A DNA stretch of 9,272 nt from Candidatus Rokuibacteriota bacterium. GTDB taxonomy: Bacteria > Methylomirabilota > Methylomirabilia > Rokubacteriales > CSP1-6. The stretch is from positions 1-9,272 of the forward strand of contig JACQRS010000193.1 in NCBI GenBank assembly GCA_016206385.1, written 5' to 3'. Position 1 is the stretch's first letter. Each line of letters begins with the position of its first letter. Under the pieces are notes generated by a model. It saw nothing but the letters and a program-made list of their open reading frames with translations. It ran no database searches and was not told where the DNA came from. Positions 1-5,596 of this stretch are shown here, piece after piece. Both the position numbers and the translations under genes were made by a program.

Positions 1-561
1 GCCGCCGTGCTCGGTCGGCTCCGCGCGGCGCTGGCCCAGCGCCTGGGCGGGATCCCGGCCGGGCAATACGGGCTCCTCTGGGTGGTCGACTTTCCGCTGT
101 TCGAAGACACCGCGGAGGAACGCCGGGGGGACCCGATGCACCATCCCTTCACGGCGCCGCGCGACGAGGACGTTCCCCTCCTCGATGCGGATCCGGGCCG
201 GGTCAAGGCGAAAGCGTACGATCTGGTCCTCAACGGTGAGGAAGCTGCGGGCGGGAGCATCCGAATTCATCAGATGCCTGTCCAGCAGAAGGTCTTCGAG
301 CTGATCGGGATCAAGCCGGATGAGGCACGGGCCCGATTCGGCTTTCTCCTGGAGGCGTTGGAGTTCGGCGCCCCGCCCATGGGAGGCATCGCTTTTGGCC
401 TCGACCGCTTGGCGGCAGTCATGGCCGGCGAGGAGTCCATCCGGGAGGTCATCGCGTTTCCGAAGACCCAGCGGGGGATCTGCGCGTTGACCGGAGCCCC
501 GGCTCCCGTCGACCCGGCTCAGCTCCGGGAGCTCGGAATCAGGACGGTGGAGGGCGGCTGA
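1..561 (+). CDS. aspS: Aspartyl-tRNA synthetase, C-terminal part (5' end outside window)
   Basis: Class II aminoacyl-tRNA synthetase that charges tRNA-Asp (or tRNA-Asp and tRNA-Asn in non-discriminating forms) in the cytoplasm. The reading frame is open from base 1, so the gene enters from the left; 186 codons and a TGA stop are visible. The fragment is the end of the catalytic domain. It contains DFPLFE (fragment residues 30-35), MHHPFTAP (46-53), the amino-acid-binding stretch NGEEAAGGSIRIH (78-90) and motif 3 GIAFGLDR (129-136) followed by IREVIAFPKT. These match bacterial AspRS closely. Two positions look unusual against the family pattern: EAAGGS where EVGGGS/ELGGGS is typical, and PPMGG where PPHGG is typical. 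There are no internal stops and base composition matches the neighbours. The anticodon-binding domain that would tell discriminating from non-discriminating forms lies outside the window. A promoter follows 12 bp after the stop, so the downstream genes need not depend on aspS transcription. Confidence 0.97.
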   Translation, partial: AAVLGRLRAALAQRLGGIPAGQYGLLWVVDFPLFEDTAEERRGDPMHHPFTAPRDEDVPLLDADPGRVKAKAYDLVLNGEEAAGGSIRIHQMPVQQKVFELIGIKPDEARARFGFLLEALEFGAPPMGGIAFGLDRLAAVMAGEESIREVIAFPKTQRGICALTGAPAPVDPAQLRELGIRTVEGG

Positions 562-572
562 CCCGGTGAAAA

Positions 573-601
573 TTGACTCCGCCCTCCGGGCGCGTTACGC
601 T
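573..601 (+). promoter_or_regulatory. Sigma70-type promoter for ybeZ-ybeY-era(-recO)
   Basis: A -35 box TTGACT (573-578) and a -10 box TACGCT (596-601) are separated by exactly 17 bp. The -35 matches the consensus at five of six positions. The -10 keeps the three most important bases (T1, A2, T6). Initiation about 7 nt downstream would give a leader of roughly 28 nt that includes the ribosome binding site AAAAGGGAGGA (615-625). It lies in the 75-bp gap after aspS. This is a pattern-based call without experimental support. Confidence 0.6.
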
Positions 602-636
602 AGAGCCGTTTTCGAAAAGGGAGGACGCCTCCACCG

Positions 637-1635
637 TTGACCCAGGCCACCACCGTCACGCGCCGGCTGCTCCTGCTCTCCGATGTCGATCTGCTGCCTC
701 TCCTCGGACGGAACGACGAACATCTTCGGGCCCTGGAGTCGCACCTCGGTCTCCGTATCGTGGCCCGGGGGAGCGAGATCAGCCTCACGGGCGAGGAGCG
801 GCAGGTCGAGAAGGCGGAGCGGCTCCTGACCCAGGTGCAGGAGCTGGTTCGCGCCGGTGCGTCGATCCACTCCGTCGAGTTCAAAGCCGCGCTCCGGATC
901 CTGGCGGACGATTCCGGAGCCGACCTCAAGTCCATCTTCCTGGATACCATCGCGGTCCCGTCGCGGAAAAAGCAGATCACCCCCAAGAGCCCGAACCAGA
1001 AGCGCTATCTGGATGCGATCCGCACCCACGACCTCGTGTTCGCGATCGGCCCGGCCGGCACGGGCAAGAGCTACCTCGCCGTCGCCATGGCGGTCTCGGC
1101 TCTCATGAAGCGGGAGGTGGCGCGGATCGTCCTCACGAGGCCGGCCGTCGAGGCGGGTGAGCGCCTGGGGTTTCTCCCGGGCGACCTGTACGAGAAGGTG
1201 CACCCCTACCTCCGGCCGCTCTACGACGCCCTCTACGACATGATGGAGGCCGAGAAGGTGGCCGCGCTGGTGGAGAAGGGCGCCATCGAGGTGGCGCCGC
1301 TGGCATACATGCGCGGCCGGACCCTGAACGACTCGTTCATCATCCTGGACGAGGCCCAGAACACGACCTCGGAGCAGATGAAGATGTTCCTCACCCGGCT
1401 CGGCTTCAACTCCAAGATGGTGGTCACCGGCGACATCACGCAGGTGGACCTCCCTGCCAGCCGCACCTCCGGCCTCATCGAGATCCAGTCCGTCCTCAAG
1501 GGGATCGAAGGCATCCGGTTCGTCTACTTCACCGAGAAGGATGTGGTCCGCCACGAGCTGGTCTCAGCCGTGATTCGGGCTTACGAGGAGCACGGCGCCC
1601 AGTCCCGCGAGCCGGCGCCGCCGCCGGGCGCGTGA
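637..1635 (+). CDS. ybeZ: PhoH-family ATPase YbeZ
   Basis: PhoH-like P-loop ATPase of the YbeZ type, 332 residues. In E. coli YbeZ is encoded next to YbeY and is linked to rRNA processing and ribosome quality control; its exact activity is still unsettled. Residues about 25-75 form the small KH-like N-terminal part of the family. The ATPase core follows, with Walker A GPAGTGKS at 138-145, the conserved LTRPAVEAGE stretch at 166-175, Walker B FIILDEAQN at 234-242 and the TGDITQVDLP sensor region at 264-273. The chosen start is TTG at 637, which lies 11-12 nt after the purine-rich AGGGAGG Shine-Dalgarno; no ATG or GTG in frame fits better, and the family N-terminus begins at once. The Pro/Ala-rich end (PAPPPGA) is probably an unstructured tail. 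The stop overlaps the ybeY start, indicating translational coupling. A sigma70-like promoter sits just upstream. Confidence 0.95.
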   Translation: MTQATTVTRRLLLLSDVDLLPLLGRNDEHLRALESHLGLRIVARGSEISLTGEERQVEKAERLLTQVQELVRAGASIHSVEFKAALRILADDSGADLKSIFLDTIAVPSRKKQITPKSPNQKRYLDAIRTHDLVFAIGPAGTGKSYLAVAMAVSALMKREVARIVLTRPAVEAGERLGFLPGDLYEKVHPYLRPLYDALYDMMEAEKVAALVEKGAIEVAPLAYMRGRTLNDSFIILDEAQNTTSEQMKMFLTRLGFNSKMVVTGDITQVDLPASRTSGLIEIQSVLKGIEGIRFVYFTEKDVVRHELVSAVIRAYEEHGAQSREPAPPPGA

Positions 1636-2099
1636 TGGCGGTCGCGCTTGTCAGCCTCCAGCGCGGCGTCAGGATCCCGCGGGCGCGGGTCTGCCGCCTG
1701 GCCGAGTCGGCCCTCCGCGCGCTCGGTCGCACGGGGGCGGAGGTGCACCTCACCTTCGTGAACGACGCCCGGATCGCGCGGCTGAACGGCCAGTACCGTG
1801 GCGTCCGACGCGCAACCGATGTTCTGGCCTTCCCCCTGGAGGCGCCAGGCTTCGGCCGGCTCCTCGGAGAGATCGTCGTTTCAGCCGAGACGGCGCGCCG
1901 CCACGCTCGACGCCTCCGCGTCCCGGTGGGCCTCGAGCTCGAGCTGCTCGTGGTCCACGGCCTTCTCCACCTCGTGGGCTACGACGACCGGGATTCCCTC
2001 GAGGCGCGGCTCATGCATGAGCGCGAACGCGCAATCCTCAAGCGAGCGTCTCGCCCCATTCCGGGCCGGCTCTGGACCGGCCTCCTGACCGCGCCATGA
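1635..2099 (+). CDS. ybeY: Endoribonuclease YbeY (rRNA maturation factor)
   Basis: Small metal-dependent endoribonuclease that takes part in 16S rRNA 3'-end maturation and 70S quality control. The protein has 154 residues, the usual family length (about 155 in E. coli). Visible motifs are NGQYRGVRRATDVLAFP (51-67; family pattern LNxxYRGxxxPTDVLSFP), GEIVVS (78-83) and the zinc motif HGLLHLVGYDD (108-118). The family signature is H-x3-H-x5-H. Here the first two ligands are His108 and His112, but the third position is Asp118. ATG at 1635 shares one base with the ybeZ stop (TGATG). A GTG at 1632 in the same frame would add one residue and cannot be excluded. Unlike in many genomes, no HD-domain PgpH gene lies between ybeZ and ybeY. 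Era follows after 3 bp. Confidence 0.95.
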   Translation: MAVALVSLQRGVRIPRARVCRLAESALRALGRTGAEVHLTFVNDARIARLNGQYRGVRRATDVLAFPLEAPGFGRLLGEIVVSAETARRHARRLRVPVGLELELLVVHGLLHLVGYDDRDSLEARLMHERERAILKRASRPIPGRLWTGLLTAP

Positions 2100-2102
2100 G
2101 CC

Positions 2103-3014
2103 GTGGCCGCTGAGCATCCTCATCGCGCCGGCTTCGTCTCCCTGTTCGGCAGGAGCAACGTGGGGAAGTCCACGCTCCTGAACCGGCTGGTGGGCGAGAA
2201 GCTGGCCATCGTCTCGCCGCGGCCGCAGACCACCCGCACCCGGATCACGGCGATCAAAACGCTGCCGGGCGCTCAGGTGGTGTTCATTGACACGCCTGGC
2301 CTCCACGAGCCCAGGGGCAAGCTCGGCCAGCTCATGGCCCGAACCGCGCACCGCGCCCTGGAGGATGTGGACCTGGTCTGCCTCGTGGCCGAAGCGACCG
2401 AGGACCCCGCGGCGCTCGACGGCGGGCTCTTCAAGACCCTGGCGGGGTTCCGGGGACCCGTCTTCTGCTGCCTCAACAAGGTGGACGCGGCCGAGCCCAA
2501 GACACGGGTCCTCCCGCTGATCGAGGCGTACCAGGCGCACTATCCGTTCAAGGAGATCCTGCCGATCTCCGCCACCGACGGGACGAACTGTGAGCGCCTG
2601 CTCCATTTGATCGCCGGGGCGCTCCCGGAGCATCCGCCCTACTTTCCGCCGGACACCCTCACCGACCAGCCCGAGACCTTCTTCGTGGCGGAGGTGATCC
2701 GGGAGCAGCTCTTCCTTCTCACCCGCGAAGAGGTGCCGTACGCCTGCGCGGTGCGGGTCGACCAGCTGGAAGAGCGCCCCGGCCGCGAGCTCCTCTACAT
2801 CCGCGCCCGGATCTTCGTCGAGCAGGACTCCCAGAAAGCCATCGTGATCGGCAAGGGCGGGGCCATGCTGAAACGGATCGGGAGCGCCGCCCGGCAAGAG
2901 CTCGAACGCTTCTTCCGGATCAAGGTCTTCCTGGAACTCCGGGTGGAGGTCCGCCGCCACTGGCGCAAGGACGACCGGGCCCTCCGCGAGTTCGGCTTCA
3001 TGCTGACGTCTTAG
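2103..3014 (+). CDS. era: GTPase Era
   Basis: Essential Ras-like GTPase that binds the 3' end of 16S rRNA and checks 30S subunit assembly. The 303-residue length is typical. The G domain shows G1 GRSNVGKS (16-23), the switch/G2 stretch QTTRTR (42-47), G3 DTPG (63-66), G4 NKVD (125-128) and G5 SAT (156-158). The C-terminal KH domain begins near residue 190 and carries the RNA-binding loop region IGKGGAMLKRIG (249-260), followed by the family end pattern around RALREFGF. G1 has Ser where Pro is common (GRPNVGKS), a mild variation. The start is GTG at 2103. The ATG at 2096, which overlaps the ybeY stop, is in another frame and stops after five codons. No strong Shine-Dalgarno is seen, so translation probably relies on coupling to ybeY, whose stop is 3 bp upstream. 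A non-coding 239-bp spacer follows the gene. Confidence 0.96.
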   Translation: MAAEHPHRAGFVSLFGRSNVGKSTLLNRLVGEKLAIVSPRPQTTRTRITAIKTLPGAQVVFIDTPGLHEPRGKLGQLMARTAHRALEDVDLVCLVAEATEDPAALDGGLFKTLAGFRGPVFCCLNKVDAAEPKTRVLPLIEAYQAHYPFKEILPISATDGTNCERLLHLIAGALPEHPPYFPPDTLTDQPETFFVAEVIREQLFLLTREEVPYACAVRVDQLEERPGRELLYIRARIFVEQDSQKAIVIGKGGAMLKRIGSAARQELERFFRIKVFLELRVEVRRHWRKDDRALREFGFMLTS

Positions 3015-3253
3015 CCATGCGCCGGGGCGCCCTCCCTCGCTCAGGTCTCCTCGCCTCGACAGGCTCGGCTCGCTCGACGCCTCGACGCATCCCATTGCTC
3101 GCGACGCGGGCAGTCCTCACGACCCGACTGGGTTGGACCGCTCCGAGTGCTCCGGCGTTCTGCGCTTCGCGGCCCGCCGGGCACCACCGAAGGTGGTCGC
3201 GTCGAATTCGCTCGGGAAGGCATCCCCGGCGCATGCAAGATTGGTGAGCTTGG
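3015..3253. other. 239-bp GC-rich non-coding spacer with short repeats (possible dispersed repeat)
   Basis: No recognisable gene is present in either strand of this gap, which is far longer than the -1 to 75 bp gaps elsewhere in this operon. The hexamer CTCGAC occurs three times in 32 bp (3055-3060, 3073-3078, 3081-3086), embedded in alternating CTCG/GCTCG sequence. Two hairpins can be drawn: GCGCC-GG-GGCGC (3019-3030), just after the era stop, and ACCACC-GAA-GGTGGT (3183-3197). An open frame on the minus strand translates parts of it as low-complexity Arg/Glu/Ala/Pro sequence (VERAEPVEAR). That resembles the spurious peptides produced by GC-rich intergenic repeats in other bacteria. Neither hairpin is followed by a T-run, so I do not call a terminator. 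I infer a repeat-derived or degenerate insertion. Confidence 0.45.
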
Positions 3254-4027
3254 ATGGGGCTGCAGCGAACGCAGGCGGTGGTGATCGGGCGGCGCCCCCT
3301 CGGGGAGGCTGACCGCCTGGTCACCTTCTACACGCGAGAGTTCGGCCGCCTCTCCGGCGTGGCCAAGGGTGCCCGGCGCCCCCGCTCGCGCTTCGGGAGC
3401 GCGCTGGAGCTGTTCACCCAGGGTCAGCTGCTCTTCTTCGAGACCGAGCGGAGCGGCCTGGTCCGGGTCGATCACTTCGACATCCTGCATCCCTTCGTCC
3501 CGGTGCGGGAACAGCTGGAGCACCTCGGGCAAGGCTCCTGGGTGCTGGAGTGCCTCGGGCGGCTCACCGCCGAGCGGGACCCCCAGGCAGCCCTGTACGG
3601 GCTCCTCGTCAGGACGCTCAGGGCGTTGGAGGAGATCCCCAGGCCGGCCCGGGCGGCGCTCGCCTTCACGCTCAGGGCGGTGGATCTTCTGGGCCACCGG
3701 CTGCGACTGGACCGCTGCCTTGGCTGTGGCAAGCCGCCCGGCGACGCCCCGCGCCTGGACTTCGCCGCAGGCGGGCTCCTGTGCGGGGGTTGTGCGCCGC
3801 CGGTCGGTGACCTGCTTCAGCTCTCGGGTCAGGCCGTGCGGGCCCTGCGCCAGCTCAGGGTGCTCGGCTGGGAGCAGCTTCTCGCGGCGTCCGTCTCCGG
3901 TGCGGTGGAGGCTGAGATCGCCTCGGTCCTCGAGGCCCACGTGGTCCGGCTCATCGGGCAGCCCGCGCGGACGCCCCGCTTTCTCGCCCAAGCCCGTCGG
4001 AGCCTCACGCGTGCCACGGGCCCGTGA
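3254..4027 (+). CDS. recO: DNA repair protein RecO
   Basis: RecO works in the RecFOR recombination-mediator pathway: it binds ssDNA/SSB and helps load RecA at gaps. The protein has 257 residues, normal for the family. The N-terminal OB-fold is visible through QAVVIGRRPLGEADRLVTFYT (7-27) and GRLSGVAKGARRPRSRF (31-47), the classical RecO opening. The helical middle follows. A zinc finger is formed by CLGC (Cys155, Cys158) and CGGC (Cys177, Cys180), the CxxC...CxxC pattern found in many but not all RecO proteins. The start is ATG at 3254, with GGTGAG (3243-3248) five bases upstream as a plausible Shine-Dalgarno. RecO after Era is a common bacterial order. Whether it shares the era transcript depends on the 239-bp spacer, in which I see neither a clear terminator nor a clear promoter. 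Confidence 0.94.
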   Translation: MGLQRTQAVVIGRRPLGEADRLVTFYTREFGRLSGVAKGARRPRSRFGSALELFTQGQLLFFETERSGLVRVDHFDILHPFVPVREQLEHLGQGSWVLECLGRLTAERDPQAALYGLLVRTLRALEEIPRPARAALAFTLRAVDLLGHRLRLDRCLGCGKPPGDAPRLDFAAGGLLCGGCAPPVGDLLQLSGQAVRALRQLRVLGWEQLLAASVSGAVEAEIASVLEAHVVRLIGQPARTPRFLAQARRSLTRATGP

Positions 4028-4055
4028 GGGCGTTTTCGAGGCCACCGGCGTGTGG

Positions 4056-4061
4056 TAGGCT
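4056..4061 (+). promoter_or_regulatory. -10-like box directly ahead of glyS (possible leaderless start)
   Basis: TAGGCT (4056-4061) keeps T1, A2 and T6 of the sigma70 -10 consensus and lies six bases before the ATG of glyS, so transcription would begin at or next to the start codon. The matching -35 (TTTTCG, 4033-4038, 17-bp spacer) is weak. The alternative reading is a poor Shine-Dalgarno: GGTAGG (4054-4059) has 8-base spacing but mismatches the core. The gene could also be read through from recO, 40 bp upstream. Confidence 0.35.
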
Positions 4062-4067
4062 CTGACC

Positions 4068-5549
4068 ATGAACATGGACACGCTCGTTTCGCTCTGCAAG
4101 CGGCGGGGCTTCGTCTTCCAGTCCAGCGAGATCTACGGCGGCACCGGGTCATGCTGGGACTACGGGCCGCTGGGCGTGGAACTGAAGAACAACATCAAGC
4201 GGCTCTGGTGGCGGGATCACGTTCAGCTCCGCGCCGACATGGTCGGCCTCGATGCCTCGATCCTGATGCACTCCGCGGTGTGGAAGGCCAGCGGTCATGT
4301 GGACCACTTCACCGATCCGATGGTAGACTGCCGCGCCTGTCAACGAAGGTTCCGCGCCGACAAGCTGGATGAGGCTCCCTGGATCCACTCCTGCCCGGCG
4401 AAGAAGGACACCAAGTTTGAAGTTCCGGGGGGCGAGCCGTGCGTGCACTGTGGCAACCGCCGGACGCTCTGCCCCGAGTGCGGCAAGGGCCAGCTCACCG
4501 AGCCGCGGCAGTTCAACCTCATGTTCAAGACCTTCATGGGTCCCGTGGAGGAGGACGCCGCGGTGACCTACCTGCGCCCGGAAACGGCGCAGGGGATCTT
4601 CGTGAACTTCGAGAACGTGCTGCAGTCAATGCGCCTCAAGCTGCCCTTCGGCATCGCTCAGATCGGAAAAGCGTTCCGCAACGAAATCACGCCGGGGAAC
4701 TTCATCTTCCGGGTCCGCGAGCTGGAGCAGATGGAGATCGAGTATTTCGTGAACCCGCTCGATACCGTCGCCGGCCGGCCCGCCGACGAGTACTGGCACG
4801 AGCAGTGGATCGAGGAGCGGCGGGCCTGGTATCGGCGCTACGGGATCGCCGCCGGTAACCTCCGGCTTCGGGAGCACGGCAAGGATGAGCTCTCCCATTA
4901 TTCAAAACGCACCGTGGACATCGAGTACCGGTTCCCGATGGGGTGGAGCGAGCTGGAAGGGATCGCCAACCGGACCGACTTCGACCTGAAGCAGCACGCC
5001 AAATTCAGCGGGAAGTCGCTCACGTACTTCGACGAGGAGCGACGGACCCACGTGGTCCCGTATGTGATCGAGCCCTCAGCCGGGGTGGATCGCAGCTTCC
5101 TGGCGTTTCTCGCGGACGCCTACCGGGAGGAGGAGGTGCGCGGCGAGAAGCGCGTGCTCCTGCGGCTTCATCCCGAGCTGGCCCCGGTGAAGATCGCGGT
5201 GCTGCCCCTTCTCAAGAAGCGTGACGAAATCGTGGCGCGGGCCAAGGAAATCCGGACCGAGCTGGCCCGTCGCTGGGTCACGGTCTACGACGACACGGCT
5301 GCCATCGGACGCCTCTACCGCCGCCAGGATGAGGTGGGAACGCCGTTCTGCGTGACGGTGGACGTTCAGACGGTGGGCGATCCGGAGAAGGGCGAGCCGG
5401 GGGACGACCGGGTGACGATCCGGGAGCGGGACTCGATGGAGCAGATCCGCGTGCCCGTTGCCGAACTCGTCCGGATCTTCCAAGAGCTGCTCGGCGGGCA
5501 ACCCTGGTCGAGCGTGGTCCAGCGCTACCCGGCTCAAGACCGGGCCTGA
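4068..5549 (+). CDS. glyS: Glycyl-tRNA synthetase, single-chain dimeric type
   Basis: Class II synthetase that charges tRNA-Gly, of the alpha2 type (also called glyQS); it is not the alpha2-beta2 enzyme of many bacteria. It has 493 residues. The N-terminus carries the family stretch SSEIYGGTGSCWDYGPLG (19-36). An insertion contains three CxxC pairs (Cys88/91, 125/128, 135/138) and is probably metal binding. The catalytic core shows LRPETAQGIFVNF (169-181), motif 2 around GKAFRNEITP (200-209) with RELEQMEIEYF (217-227), and motif 3 EPSAGVDRSFLAFL (335-348). The anticodon-binding domain runs from about 370 to 480 and includes RRQDEVGTPFCVTVD (418-432). The start is ATG at 4068; ATG at 4074 is a less likely alternative. 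The gene follows recO, the place taken by glyQ-glyS in Firmicutes. It converges with the PBP gene, leaving only 40 bp between stops. Confidence 0.97.
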   Translation: MNMDTLVSLCKRRGFVFQSSEIYGGTGSCWDYGPLGVELKNNIKRLWWRDHVQLRADMVGLDASILMHSAVWKASGHVDHFTDPMVDCRACQRRFRADKLDEAPWIHSCPAKKDTKFEVPGGEPCVHCGNRRTLCPECGKGQLTEPRQFNLMFKTFMGPVEEDAAVTYLRPETAQGIFVNFENVLQSMRLKLPFGIAQIGKAFRNEITPGNFIFRVRELEQMEIEYFVNPLDTVAGRPADEYWHEQWIEERRAWYRRYGIAAGNLRLREHGKDELSHYSKRTVDIEYRFPMGWSELEGIANRTDFDLKQHAKFSGKSLTYFDEERRTHVVPYVIEPSAGVDRSFLAFLADAYREEEVRGEKRVLLRLHPELAPVKIAVLPLLKKRDEIVARAKEIRTELARRWVTVYDDTAAIGRLYRRQDEVGTPFCVTVDVQTVGDPEKGEPGDDRVTIRERDSMEQIRVPVAELVRIFQELLGGQPWSSVVQRYPAQDRA

Positions 5550-5576
5550 CGGCCGGCCGAGCGTCCCCGACCCTCG

Positions 5577-5596
5577 CCCCTGAAGTGGGTCAGGGG
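5577..5596. terminator. Inverted repeat between convergent glyS and PBP genes (possible bidirectional terminator)
   Basis: CCCCTGA (5577-5583) and TCAGGGG (5590-5596) form a perfect 7-bp stem with a 6-nt loop. The right arm includes the stop codon of the minus-strand PBP gene. Its position between two convergent stops suits a bidirectional terminator, but neither side has a proper T-run, so intrinsic termination would be weak. An 8-bp palindrome GGCCGGCC (5551-5558) directly follows the glyS stop. The rest of this 40-bp gap shows nothing else. Confidence 0.35.

Noticed and set aside
595..1554. Long 319-codon open frame on the minus strand across ybeZ
   Set aside because: It is the antisense shadow of the clearly recognisable ybeZ gene. 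GC-rich codons keep the opposite frame open, and its translation is low-complexity without a known fold.
1881..3095. 404-codon minus-strand open frame over ybeY and era
   Set aside because: Antisense shadow of two well-supported genes, with a composition typical of reversed GC-rich codons.
3017..3247. Small protein in the era-recO spacer (76 codons, plus strand)
   Set aside because: Arg/Ser/Pro-rich translation, no convincing Shine-Dalgarno, and repeat-like underlying DNA; more likely non-coding.
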